Part shown: piece after piece, positions 21,791-30,592 of the stretch | How positions within the stretch are numbered: position 1 is the stretch's first letter | Layout: each line of letters opens with the position of its first letter | Source: PALSA-1006 sp037140475 | GTDB taxonomy: Bacteria > Pseudomonadota > Gammaproteobacteria > Burkholderiales > Gallionellaceae | Reading direction: 5' to 3' | Length of the DNA: 64,000 nt | Assembly: GCA_037140475.1 (NCBI GenBank) | Contig: JBAXEJ010000005.1 | Coordinates: forward strand, 1 to 64,000 | The notes under the pieces: generated by a model | Database searches by the model: none | What the model saw: only the letters and a program-made list of their open reading frames with translations | What the model was told of the DNA's origin: nothing | Made by a program: the position numbers and the translations under genes

Positions 21791-23535
21791 GCCCTAACGA
21801 CAAAATGAACCCAACTGACTCTGCCTTGCTCGCAGCGAAAATCAGCGATCAAAAGTTGCGAGCCATTGCCGAGCATCTGATCGATGTTAGGCCAAGAGAA
21901 GACGCGCCATCAGCTTGCTCTGCCGAGGAATTAGTTCACGAATTGCGCGTACATCAGATCGAGCTGAAAATGCAGAACGAAGCCTTGCGTCAGGCACAGC
22001 AGGCACTGGAAGAGTCGCGTGACCGTTACGTCGATCTGTATGAGTTCGCTCCGGTCGGCTATCTCACGCTGAGTGCAAGCGGCATGATCGCCGAGATCAA
22101 TCTAACGGCGGTAACACTGCTGGGGTTGGAGCGCGATAAGTTGCTTCACAAAAGCTTGCGCACGTTGGTGGTAGACGCAGATCAGGACAGGTGGGTGCGC
22201 CACTTCATGGACGTGATCAAACACACAGAGAAGCGCAGCATCGAGATGTCTATTCAACGCGGCAACGGCGCGGCGTTTTTGGCTCAACTAGCTTGTGTGA
22301 GCAATGCGGCAACGGTGCTCATCACGCTGACAGACATCACCCGCGACAAGCAAGAGCATCGCGATTTACAGCGTCGCAGTTGGGCGTTGCGGGCGCTGAG
22401 CAACTGCAACAAAGCACTGGTCATATCACGTACCGAAAGCGCAATGTTGCAAGGTGTTTGCGAGGCGGTGGTGGCTGATTCGGATTTATATCTTTTGGCC
22501 TGGGTGGGCTGGGCTGAACACGATGAGAAAAAGTCTGTGCGCATCGCCGCTTCGGCAGGGGGTGCAGTGGGCTATCTTGAAAATATTCAAGTTTCTTGGG
22601 CCGATGAAACCATTGGCAGTGGCCCCACCGGTATGGCGATTCGCAATGGCCGCACGGTGATTAACAAAGACCCTAAGCACAATCCAAAATTTACCCCGTG
22701 GTTAGAAAAGGCGCTGAGCTTAGGTATTCGTGCGTCGATCGCCGTACCCATTTTAGTGGAGGGGAAGGTCGTTGGTTCCTTGATGGTTTACGCTAATGAC
22801 GAAGAAGCGTTTGATGCCGAGGAGGTTAAGTTATTTGAAGACTTAACGAAAAACCTAGGCCACGGCTTGGCGGCGCTAGCCATACAGCGCAAATTTGATC
22901 GCTCGCTCATAGAAAAAGAAATGCAGGCACAGAAATTAGACGCGGCGCTAGAAGGTGCGCTGTTAGCCGTTGCCTCAACCCTTGAACAGCGCGACCCTTA
23001 CACCGCAGGCCATCAAAAAAATGTCGCCGAACTCGCGGTGAAGATTGGCAGTGAAATGGGGATGAGCTCTGAGCAGCTTCGCGCTCTGCACCTCGCTGGT
23101 ATTGTGCATGACCTCGGGAAGATTCAAATTCCGGCTGAGATTTTGACCAAGTCTGGGCGACTCACCCCTGCCGAATTTTCGCTGATTAAAATTCACCCCG
23201 AAGTGGGCTACGAAATCTTGCGCCACATTACTTTTCCGTGGCCTATCGCCGATATTATTCACCAGCACCATGAGTATTTAGATGGCTCGGGTTACCCAAA
23301 AGGTTTAAAAGAAGATCAGATATTGCCCGAGGCGAAAGTTTTGACGGTGGCAGACATTGTGGAGTCTATGTCATCAGATCGCCCATATCGCGCAGCACTA
23401 GGTTTAGAAACCGCCATGAATGAAATCTCTAAACTGAGCGGAAGTAAACTCGATCCAGTGGTTGTTAGTGCGTGTATCACCGTATTGAAACGTGAAGAGC
23501 TGCCGCCATTTCTAAAACAACAAGTGATTGCGTGA
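21787..23535 (+). CDS. PAS-GAF-HD-GYP c-di-GMP phosphodiesterase
   Basis: A 582-residue cytoplasmic protein: helical N-terminus with the ELRVHQIELKMQNEALR signature seen before PAS domains (about 50-80), PAS (about 80-190), GAF (about 205-365, with the GGAVGYLENI and GPTGMAIR pattern also present in the GAF of the 1628-residue kinase), and HD-GYP (about 390-575) with HD at 441-442 in HDLGKIQIP and GYP at 502-504. The catalytic signature is complete. The start codon overlaps the stop of the CBS fragment. The small-protein/HDOD pair follows after 81 bases. Confidence 0.92.
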   Translation: MSPNDKMNPTDSALLAAKISDQKLRAIAEHLIDVRPREDAPSACSAEELVHELRVHQIELKMQNEALRQAQQALEESRDRYVDLYEFAPVGYLTLSASGMIAEINLTAVTLLGLERDKLLHKSLRTLVVDADQDRWVRHFMDVIKHTEKRSIEMSIQRGNGAAFLAQLACVSNAATVLITLTDITRDKQEHRDLQRRSWALRALSNCNKALVISRTESAMLQGVCEAVVADSDLYLLAWVGWAEHDEKKSVRIAASAGGAVGYLENIQVSWADETIGSGPTGMAIRNGRTVINKDPKHNPKFTPWLEKALSLGIRASIAVPILVEGKVVGSLMVYANDEEAFDAEEVKLFEDLTKNLGHGLAALAIQRKFDRSLIEKEMQAQKLDAALEGALLAVASTLEQRDPYTAGHQKNVAELAVKIGSEMGMSSEQLRALHLAGIVHDLGKIQIPAEILTKSGRLTPAEFSLIKIHPEVGYEILRHITFPWPIADIIHQHHEYLDGSGYPKGLKEDQILPEAKVLTVADIVESMSSDRPYRAALGLETAMNEISKLSGSKLDPVVVSACITVLKREELPPFLKQQVIA

Positions 23536-23616
23536 TTGTGGACAGAAAATGGCCTGCTCAAATGATGGCAAGTGGATGCTGACCATCGCCCTTAACGCCC
23601 TTGATTGGAGTGACAA

Positions 23617-23943
23617 ATGAGAACACGCCCGCGCTATATTATGCTGATTGAAGCCGAACCAGGAATGGTGCTGGATGCTAAGGCACATGTCGTTGACCAT
23701 GGCATTCTGCGGTTTTCACTACCTGCCGGACATACTTTGACCGCTGACAACATTCGGCAACTAACTTCGCTTCGTGCGGAATATATTTTCATTGCTGAGC
23801 CAGATGAGCGGACGGATGAACAAGTGGCCATAGATGCTGCGCACGAGGCGCATCGTGTGATGGAAATATTCTCGGGTGCCGATCTTTCCGATCTCACGAT
23901 GGCCAAATTATTTAACCAAGCCATCCTTTATCGGAGCGCATGA
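23617..23943 (+). CDS. 108-residue partner protein of HDOD (copy 2)
   Basis: The same length and layout as the protein at 12627-12953: MRTRPRY start, EPGMVL, DHG-L-FSLP-GH-L, DEQVAIDAA and a C-terminal ADLS-TMA-FNQ-YRS. The two are paralogues with many shared positions. The stop overlaps the ATG of the downstream HDOD gene by four bases. A GGAGTGACAA ribosome-binding site precedes the ATG. It has no signal peptide or membrane segment. Function is unknown; the conserved coupling to HDOD in two separate loci suggests a fixed complex. Confidence 0.82.
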   Translation: MRTRPRYIMLIEAEPGMVLDAKAHVVDHGILRFSLPAGHTLTADNIRQLTSLRAEYIFIAEPDERTDEQVAIDAAHEAHRVMEIFSGADLSDLTMAKLFNQAILYRSA

Positions 23944-24797
23944 TGATCGTCTACTCTATTCCCCGTGATGAAGTGATTGGTCTAAGTTACCAACTGCCGC
24001 CTTTTCCAGCGATCGTGACGCAAATACTAGCCACCATAGAGAATCCCGATGCTAATCTAAACCTGCTTGTAGCGTACATTCAGCGAGATCCGATTCTTGC
24101 CGCACGCGTTCTTTCTTTGGCGAACTCAGCTTCAAAAAATCGCCAACATCAAGTGATCTCCGATATCCCCCAAGCCATTTCTATGATCGGCATGGGAAGA
24201 GTACGAGAAATGGCGATCTTTTCGAGCATTGCAGGATTTGCAAAAGGAATCGATTCGCAAACCCTGCCGATGGCATTTTGGGAACACAGTATCGCAGTCG
24301 GGATTTGTTGTGAGGAACTGGCACACTATTGTGGCATGGCAAATCTGTCAGAAACTGCGCTGATTACCGGACTGCTACACGATGTCGGTCAGCTTTGGTT
24401 GCACTGTTTTAATGCACAGGATTATCGAGAACTTTGGCGAAAAACACTCGCTCACGAGATTAGTATCGAACAAGCGGAGCAGGAGCGTTTTGGTGTCGAT
24501 CACGCTACCATCGGCGCTTGGTTGGGAGAGCACTGGGCACTCCCCAACGATATCGTCAAAGCCATTCGCTACCATCACATTCCGGACATGGCTTTACCAG
24601 ACCGTATGGTTCCCTTGGTGCATGTGGCTGAAGTGTTATCCAATGCGCTTGATCTGATGGGGCGTGATGAAAATCGTGTGACGCATATTTCATCCGCTGC
24701 CTGTCAGAAAATCGGCATCGCGTTAGATGATGACATTCGTTCATTGTTCGGGCGCATCGAGGCCCGCAGTCGTTACGCAATTTCACTTTTTCAATAA
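23940..24797 (+). CDS. HDOD domain protein (copy 2)
   Basis: A 285-residue HDOD protein paralogous to 11770-12627. It shows LPPFPAIVTQIL, a QRDPILAARVLSLANSA segment, LLHDVGQLWLHCF and FGVDHATIGAWL, all with counterparts in copy 1. It is cytoplasmic with no attached output domain. It lies directly behind its small partner gene and an HD-GYP gene, whereas copy 1 lies behind its small partner and a kinase. HDOD proteins are signalling proteins with no enzyme activity proven in most cases. Confidence 0.86.
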   Translation: MMIVYSIPRDEVIGLSYQLPPFPAIVTQILATIENPDANLNLLVAYIQRDPILAARVLSLANSASKNRQHQVISDIPQAISMIGMGRVREMAIFSSIAGFAKGIDSQTLPMAFWEHSIAVGICCEELAHYCGMANLSETALITGLLHDVGQLWLHCFNAQDYRELWRKTLAHEISIEQAEQERFGVDHATIGAWLGEHWALPNDIVKAIRYHHIPDMALPDRMVPLVHVAEVLSNALDLMGRDENRVTHISSAACQKIGIALDDDIRSLFGRIEARSRYAISLFQ

Positions 24798-24904
24798 AGT
24801 GAGTCATTGCTTTGGTTCAGCGCGCTTTCGGATTTGCGAAGAAACACGGCAAAAACAAACCCTCTGCCGCCATCAAGCAAATCCTCAATTTCAATAGGAC
24901 TACG

Positions 24905-25177
24905 ATGCTCAACGCAACTTTGGTTTTATCTCGTCACGCAGATGATGGCGCGGAAATGTATCGCAAATACTTTGTGGTCGCAGACTTCGGTTTAAAGCGC
25001 GGCGAAGGTAATGCCAGCATTATTCCAATGTCGGCTGGCTGCCCAATGCCTGAACAAGACCGCTTTACCGTACTGGGCGGAGAGAAAGAGGCGCTGCTCT
25101 CTGCAGTTGATAAAATCAAGGCGCTGCCCGGAAACGAAGGCTTTGCCGCCATCCTGCATTTTGATCCGAGTAATTAA
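24905..25177 (+). CDS. Small hypothetical protein (90 residues)
   Basis: I chose the ATG at 24905, preceded by TAGGA five bases upstream. A longer frame opens with TTG at 24812 but has no better signal. The product starts MLNATLVLSRH, has FVVADFGLKRGEG and ends ILHFDPSN. It is soluble with no cysteine pairs that suggest metal binding. I do not recognise the family. It sits at the end of the HD-GYP/HDOD run, before a sigma-28 promoter. Confidence 0.55.
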   Translation: MLNATLVLSRHADDGAEMYRKYFVVADFGLKRGEGNASIIPMSAGCPMPEQDRFTVLGGEKEALLSAVDKIKALPGNEGFAAILHFDPSN

Positions 25178-25192
25178 ATAAATTCACTAGCC

Positions 25193-25219
25193 TAAAGTTT
25201 TCCGAAATTTCGCCGATAG
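25193..25219 (+). promoter_or_regulatory. Sigma-28 (FliA) promoter for the first MCP gene
   Basis: TAAAGTTT (25193-25200), an 11-base spacer and GCCGATAG (25212-25219) match the flagellar sigma-28 consensus TAAAGTTT-N11-GCCGATAA at 15 of 16 positions. The next gene on the strand is a methyl-accepting chemotaxis protein at 25428, the usual class of sigma-28 target. The implied leader is about 200 bases. The organism should therefore have a flagellar regulon. Confidence 0.85.
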
Positions 25220-25228
25220 CATTATCTA

Positions 25229-25386
25229 GTGTAGTGTTGCGCGTCATCTGGAGCTTATACCAACGTGCAGAACGGCTTTGTTGGTTGGGTGCTAGGCAGT
25301 TGGGCTGAAGCCCAACCCCACGTGCGCAGCTTTTCGTACAAGGGGTCTGCTCGTTGGCAATGTCATGCTAGGGTACGACACTACAC
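25229..25386. repeat. 158-bp segment bounded by 9-bp inverted repeats, containing a REP-like palindrome
   Basis: GTGTAGTGT at 25229-25237 is exactly complemented by ACACTACAC at 25378-25386. Inside lies the palindrome GTTGGGCT-GA-AGCCCAAC (25299-25316) followed by CCAC. The segment fills most of the untranslated leader between the sigma-28 promoter and the MCP. It could be a MITE-like insertion or a structured 5' leader. I see no target-site duplication. The 25178-25427 gap holds nothing else recognisable. Confidence 0.45.
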
Positions 25387-25427
25387 AAGCTTAAGTTATG
25401 CTTGCACGTACATGAGGGGGTCGAACA

Positions 25428-27059
25428 ATGTTAAATAATTTAAAAGTCAGCCATCGTCTGTTGTTAGGGTTTTCATTGCCTATCGCGATGTTTGTTCTGT
25501 TTGGCATTTGGTTACAGCTTGCCATGACCAACATTGCCAGCCACGTCACCGAGGCACAAAGCGAGAGCGTTCCCTTTGCCCTTGTCGCTAAAAACATGGA
25601 AAAAGAAGTGATTCAGGTGCAGCAGTGGCTAACGGATATTTCTGCCACGCGCGGGCAAGACGGTTTGGATGATGGCTTCAAAAAAGCAGAAGAAAATCGC
25701 GCTGGTTTTTACAGTGATGTAGCAGCATTTTCTAAAATGTACACGTCTAAAAACAATCAAGAAAAGCTCAAACAAATTGCAGATATAAAAACCGACTTTG
25801 ATCACTACTACGCCACCGGAGTGAAAATGGCTCGTGGCTATATTGATGGTGGCACGGCTGAGGGCAATCGCTTCATGGGTGAATTTGATAAAGCCAGTGA
25901 ATCGTTGCAAAACGCACTGACTCCGTTCATTGATCATCAAATGAAGGAGATGGAAACCAGTCTGGTTGAGTCTGAGCGGCAAACCCAGTTTGCGCAAAAA
26001 CTAGCGGCGGGTACGCTCATTCTTGTCATTGCGCTCGCACTATTAATATCGCGCTTCGTCTCTCTCTCGATTATTCGTCCACTAGAAGATTTACAAAGCA
26101 CCATTAGCCAAGTTGAAGAAAAGTCCGACTTCACCTTGCAAGTACCCGTTCATGGCCGCGATGAGTTGGCTGTCACGGGTCAAGCATTTAATCACTTGAT
26201 CGATCGAATTCGCGACATCATTCGCCAAACCAGAGCATCTGTTGATGAAGTGGCCAATATCTCGCATGACCTATCGCGTGCAACCGCTCGTGCTAAAGAA
26301 GTAGCTTCTCGCCAATCAGATGCCGCCACGATGGTTTCTACTGCTAGCGAAGAAATTTCGGCCGCGATCAGTGAAATCGTGCAGCAATCTAATGATTCAG
26401 AAGCGCTCTCTGAGCAAGGTCGCCAGCAAGCAAAAGAGGCGTTCGACATCACCCAGCAAGAAAAGACTGACATGACTGCCACAGCGAGCGCCATTAAAGA
26501 ATCTGCGGCCAATGTGTCACAGCTTTCGGAAAGCTCAGGAAAAATTAGCGGCATCGTGACGGCCATTAAAGAAATTGCTGATCAAACTAATTTGCTGGCA
26601 CTTAATGCTGCCATCGAAGCCGCCCGTGCGGGTGAGCAAGGACGCGGTTTTGCGGTGGTGGCTGATGAGGTGCGTAAACTGGCTGAGCGCACTGCGGGCT
26701 CGACTGAGGAAATCAGTAAGCTCATTGCCTCTATTCAAACCGAAATTGGACATGTGGTTGAGGCGATGCACGGCGCAGACCAGATGGCCGCGCATAGTGT
26801 TGAAACAGCCGAAGTCGCCGCTAGCGCGCTGGTTAAGGTGGAAAATAACGGTGTGCAAATCAACACTCGCTTAAAAGAAATAGCGCTTTCAACGAAGGAA
26901 AGTAATCTTGCGATCCAAGATATTTCCCTTCAAATTGAAAGAATCGCGCAAATGACAGAAGAGAGTAGCGCTGCAGCCGAGATCACTGATTCGACAGCTG
27001 ATCGACTTGATGCGCTGGCGACTGAGCTGCATAATAAAGTCGAAATTTATCGCGTTTGA
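25428..27059 (+). CDS. Methyl-accepting chemotaxis protein 1
   Basis: A 543-residue receptor. TM1 is about residues 12-32, a periplasmic helical-bundle domain about 35-185, TM2 about 187-207, HAMP about 208-262, and the cytoplasmic signalling domain runs to the end. The highly conserved hairpin tip reads IADQTNLLALNAAIEAARAG followed by GFAVVADEVRKLAERT. The protein ends KVEIYRV, without a CheR/CheB-tethering pentapeptide of the NWETF type. It is preceded by GAGGGGGTC as ribosome-binding site and by a sigma-28 promoter about 210 bases upstream. The ligand is unknown. Confidence 0.93.
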   Translation: MLNNLKVSHRLLLGFSLPIAMFVLFGIWLQLAMTNIASHVTEAQSESVPFALVAKNMEKEVIQVQQWLTDISATRGQDGLDDGFKKAEENRAGFYSDVAAFSKMYTSKNNQEKLKQIADIKTDFDHYYATGVKMARGYIDGGTAEGNRFMGEFDKASESLQNALTPFIDHQMKEMETSLVESERQTQFAQKLAAGTLILVIALALLISRFVSLSIIRPLEDLQSTISQVEEKSDFTLQVPVHGRDELAVTGQAFNHLIDRIRDIIRQTRASVDEVANISHDLSRATARAKEVASRQSDAATMVSTASEEISAAISEIVQQSNDSEALSEQGRQQAKEAFDITQQEKTDMTATASAIKESAANVSQLSESSGKISGIVTAIKEIADQTNLLALNAAIEAARAGEQGRGFAVVADEVRKLAERTAGSTEEISKLIASIQTEIGHVVEAMHGADQMAAHSVETAEVAASALVKVENNGVQINTRLKEIALSTKESNLAIQDISLQIERIAQMTEESSAAAEITDSTADRLDALATELHNKVEIYRV

Positions 27060-27191
27060 TCTGTTTTTAAAATTCTTTCACCTCGTAATCGCACCCGTTA
27101 GCAGTGCAAGTTTGATGGTTTTGTTTTGCCCATAAATCACACTAGATGACTCAGGTTTTAGTCGCCGTCATTACTTTAAGCAGGAGGCCTC

Positions 27192-28796
27192 ATGGCTAAG
27201 AAAATGTATCTTTTAATTAGCATCTTTACCTTTGGTTTGCTGTTGCTCATTGGCGTCTCTTGGATCGAGATGAGCAAGCTTGGCAAACTTCAAGACGAAG
27301 GTTTTTCGCGTGCGGAAGATGCGGTACTCGCCACGAGTGCAGGCTATCTCGGCGCAGAGATGTATCAAATTGTTGCCGATAGTGTGATTAATAATAATTT
27401 GCTAGAGAGCGCGAAAGACTGGCAAGCAGAGAAGGAGCGTGCGGTTAAATTGCTGGCAGACATTACGCGTATCGTTGACACGGATGGAGAGCGACAACTC
27501 GCCAAAGCATCCGTACAAGCTTATGAAGATTTTGTGCGAACTTATGAAGGCGAGATGCTGCCTTTGTTAAAGAACAAGCAAGGCAAGGATGAGCAAATCA
27601 CCGCAGTCGACGACAAGCTGGATAAGCAAGTGGCTACTATTGCTGAGAACATGCAGAAAATTATGGCCTCTATCGAAGCTGAAAGCCGCGAGGCGGATGA
27701 AGGATTTGACTCCGTTCACCAAACTGCAATTACGGTGATGTTGATTTTGGGGGTTTCCACGGTACTCGTTGCTCTCTTCTTTGGCTTAGGAATTACGCGC
27801 AATGTGTTGCATCAACTAGGCGGAGATCCAACCGAAGTTGCACACGTTGTAAACACTATGGCGGATGGCAACTTTTCACGACATGCTACAAGCACCCCTA
27901 TCGCTGGTAGCTTGTTAGCGGATGCCTACAAGATGCAATCCAATCTAAGCAAGATGATTAGCCAAATTAAAACGCAATCCGACAAGGTGGGAGACATGGC
28001 CAACAGTCTTGCCGTCTCGGCCCGACAAATTGCTGCCAATGTCGATCAAGAGTCTGATTCAGTGAGCAGCATGGCAGCAGCGATCGAAGAACTAAGCGTC
28101 GCAACCACTGAAATTAACAGCCGCGGTGACAACGCTAAAAAAGTGGCCGCCAGCTCGCAAAACAGCGCCAACCAGGGAGCGCAGGTGGTTGATAAGTCGG
28201 TGAATGGTTTGATGTTGACGGCGACTGAAATTAAAAATGCGTCGAGTGAAGTTTCTCGTTTGGGTGAAGATGCCTCGCGCATTACCGATGTGGTGAAAGT
28301 GATCCGTGAAATTGCCGATCAGACTAACTTGCTCGCCTTAAATGCTGCCATTGAGGCTGCCCGCGCCGGGGAGCAAGGCCGCGGCTTCGCGGTGGTCGCA
28401 GATGAAGTACGCAAGTTGGCAGAGCGCACAGCCAACTCAACGAATGAGATTACCAATATGTCTACCAAGATCAGCGAGGCCGTTGCACATGCACTAGAGG
28501 GCATGAGTAAGGTTGTTGAATCTACGCAGCAGGGCGTGGCTGACGCTGAGCTTGCACAAGCCGCTATCGCCAGTATTAAACAGGGATTTGGTGAAGTGGT
28601 TCACATGATTGATGAAATGTCGCTGTCGCTTAGCGAACAAAACGTGGCCGCCACCGACCTTGCAAAGAACACGGAACGTGTCGCTCAGATGTCCGAGGGA
28701 AACTCCAGTGCTGCCCACAACTTGCTTGAACTTGCCAACCAACTCGAAGGTCAGGCGGCAGAGATGAGAGCCGGCACCACAGCGTTTAAAGTTTAA
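27192..28796 (+). CDS. Methyl-accepting chemotaxis protein 2
   Basis: A 534-residue receptor. TM1 is about residues 5-24, a periplasmic four-helix-bundle-like domain about 28-178, TM2 about 180-202, then HAMP and the signalling domain with the same tip (IADQTNLLALNAAIEAARAG). The C-terminus TTAFKV lacks a pentapeptide tether. The sensing domain is unlike that of MCP 1, so they probably detect different signals. AGGAGGCCTC precedes the ATG. The 132-base gap upstream has no sigma-28 match I can support. It converges on the response regulator at 28802 with a five-base gap. Confidence 0.93.
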   Translation: MAKKMYLLISIFTFGLLLLIGVSWIEMSKLGKLQDEGFSRAEDAVLATSAGYLGAEMYQIVADSVINNNLLESAKDWQAEKERAVKLLADITRIVDTDGERQLAKASVQAYEDFVRTYEGEMLPLLKNKQGKDEQITAVDDKLDKQVATIAENMQKIMASIEAESREADEGFDSVHQTAITVMLILGVSTVLVALFFGLGITRNVLHQLGGDPTEVAHVVNTMADGNFSRHATSTPIAGSLLADAYKMQSNLSKMISQIKTQSDKVGDMANSLAVSARQIAANVDQESDSVSSMAAAIEELSVATTEINSRGDNAKKVAASSQNSANQGAQVVDKSVNGLMLTATEIKNASSEVSRLGEDASRITDVVKVIREIADQTNLLALNAAIEAARAGEQGRGFAVVADEVRKLAERTANSTNEITNMSTKISEAVAHALEGMSKVVESTQQGVADAELAQAAIASIKQGFGEVVHMIDEMSLSLSEQNVAATDLAKNTERVAQMSEGNSSAAHNLLELANQLEGQAAEMRAGTTAFKV

Positions 28797-28801
28797 GGCG
28801 G

Positions 28802-29953
28802 TTAAAACAACTCCAAATCGTTTTGGCTACTGCCGCCACGCAGTGCGTCCAACACGTTACCGAATTGTTTATCGAGTTTGTTGTTATCCATCATCACGGA
28901 AATAATCTGTTGCACTGAAGTATTCATGGCATTGCTGATTGTGGACTCTTGCGAGTTGGTGGTGTTCAAGTAAGAATAAGATTTTTCAACATTGTCGATC
29001 AATTCTTGTAGCAGCATTCGCACGTCGAGCAGCATGCGACCATTTTCTTTTTGCAGTACTTCAACTGCGCTCACCGCACCACCCAAGGCAACTTGTAACT
29101 GTTCCGCACGATTCATCGACTCGATACGCATATCGACGTTGTCGCACATCCCTTCGGTCGTTTCAGCAAGAATGGCAATGTAGTCACGAATGCGTCCTGC
29201 CTGCTCTTCACTTGCAGGTAATTTAGCCACGATCAGTGATACGCGATCGTAATTCACGACGAGGCGACTTTTAAATTGAAACACACGTCCCATCGATGAT
29301 GACTTTTCCAGCACCGAACGTTCAAGCTCGGTGGGCTCACCATTGGGCGTCAGAATTGTGGGACCGCCTGCGTGGCGAATCATCACACTACATTGCACAC
29401 CCAGATCCACCGTAGTTTCTAATAACTTTTCCGCGAGTGCATGATGGTTACGACAAGTCACGCTGGCGCGCATAAAGTTTAGCAGCGCGCCACTCTCGCT
29501 CACGGTAGACAGAAAGCTCATTGCCATCTGATGCAAGGAGGCTTTTTCAGCGACTAGCTCTTTTTTCTCTTTATGGTGGCGAATCGCGTTTTCAACTTTG
29601 CGCAATAGAATTTCGCTACGCACCGGCTTGGTAATTATGTCGTCACCACCGGCATCATAAGCACGCAGGTGCTCTTCGATTGACTCGTGTCCAGTAGCAA
29701 AAATGATTGGCAAATTGGTCCATTCACGCAGGCGACGACATGTTTCAATGCCATCCATATCCGGCATCTCAATGTCCATCAACACCAAATCTGGCAAGCG
29801 CTCAAGACACTTTTCTATCGCCTGAGCACCCGAAGTAGCGCAATCCACCTCAAATTGTTTGCTTAGAAATGCCTTGTGTAGCGCACACATTGAACGTTCG
29901 TCATCGACGACCAACACTCGTCCCGACTTGGCTAAGCTTGCCAACTCATCCAT
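28802..29953 (-). CDS. Response regulator, paralogue of the 161-1294 protein, with DLELF tail
   Basis: A 383-residue protein. The receiver (about 10-130) has DD at 17-18, Asp60 in LVLMDIEMP and Lys in ITKPV. The C-terminal half matches that of the 161-1294 protein (NFMRAS-TC, a region with LERSVL and LIVAKL, then helices with NTTNSQES). It ends NDLELF; both CheD proteins of this window end DIELF or DIDLF. That tail may be a docking peptide. It has no DNA-binding domain. It lies opposite two MCP genes and upstream of none of the classical che genes. An AGGAGG lies just before the ATG. Confidence 0.85.
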   Translation of the reverse strand: MDELASLAKSGRVLVVDDERSMCALHKAFLSKQFEVDCATSGAQAIEKCLERLPDLVLMDIEMPDMDGIETCRRLREWTNLPIIFATGHESIEEHLRAYDAGGDDIITKPVRSEILLRKVENAIRHHKEKKELVAEKASLHQMAMSFLSTVSESGALLNFMRASVTCRNHHALAEKLLETTVDLGVQCSVMIRHAGGPTILTPNGEPTELERSVLEKSSSMGRVFQFKSRLVVNYDRVSLIVAKLPASEEQAGRIRDYIAILAETTEGMCDNVDMRIESMNRAEQLQVALGGAVSAVEVLQKENGRMLLDVRMLLQELIDNVEKSYSYLNTTNSQESTISNAMNTSVQQIISVMMDNNKLDKQFGNVLDALRGGSSQNDLELF

Positions 29954-30001
29954 AACTCCTCCTGTTTTTTATTATTCTATTTTTAGTTTTACGTCGATTG
30001 A

Positions 30002-30586
30002 TTAATCAGAAGCGCGACGACGTCCACTACCCTGCCAAGCATTTAGTGTGCTTTCCAGCTGCGCGATTTCGGCCTCTACCGCTGCAGTATTTCCCTGCGC
30101 CTGCCCTTCGCGTAAACGCTGAATCGTGGTCTGACAAAACTGTACGTCTGCCTTAACCACGTTGAGCGCTTTTTCTAAAGTGCCTGCCAACTCGCCTAAT
30201 TGATCATCGGGGCGAATTTGCGTTTGTTCTTCAAAGCGACGATGTGAAAGCGATTCCAAGATGGTGTTAAAGCGAAACATTGGCCCCGCAATTTTGTGGC
30301 TGATGATCACCACAAAGATGGTCACTAACACGATGGAAAGTGTGACGCTAAACGCCGACAAGATGCCCACGATAGGCAACAGCATCTCTTCAATGGAATG
30401 ATAGCTGGCATGTGCCGACGCTAAACCAGTTTGAATTTCGCTATCCATAAATAAATATAGTCCTGCGGCAAACATCGCCGTCAACAATATTTGTAACGCT
30501 ACAAATGCCCCCGCCATGCGCAATTGAAAGCGATTATCAATCAGAACAGTGCGGCGTTTTTTAGTTGGTTTGGTTGGTTTCATCAT
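30002..30586 (-). CDS. Two-TM membrane protein with HAMP-like segment
   Basis: A 194-residue protein with a basic N-terminus (KPTKPTKKRR), TM1 about residues 24-48, a short periplasmic loop, TM2 about 70-95, then a HAMP-like segment (HKIAGPMFRFN) and a helical cytoplasmic tail. It looks like a receptor core with neither kinase nor MCP signalling domain. It starts six bases after the tetrahaem cytochrome gene and so is probably co-transcribed with it and the porin. Its function is not recognised; a scaffold or transducer linked to the cytochrome is inference. Confidence 0.7.
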   Translation of the reverse strand: MMKPTKPTKKRRTVLIDNRFQLRMAGAFVALQILLTAMFAAGLYLFMDSEIQTGLASAHASYHSIEEMLLPIVGILSAFSVTLSIVLVTIFVVIISHKIAGPMFRFNTILESLSHRRFEEQTQIRPDDQLGELAGTLEKALNVVKADVQFCQTTIQRLREGQAQGNTAAVEAEIAQLESTLNAWQGSGRRRASD

Positions 30587-30592
30587 CGTTCC

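Noticed and set aside
27060..27191. A second sigma-28 promoter before MCP 2.
   Set aside because: TAAAATTC and GCCGTCAT fragments exist, but spacing and matches are poor.
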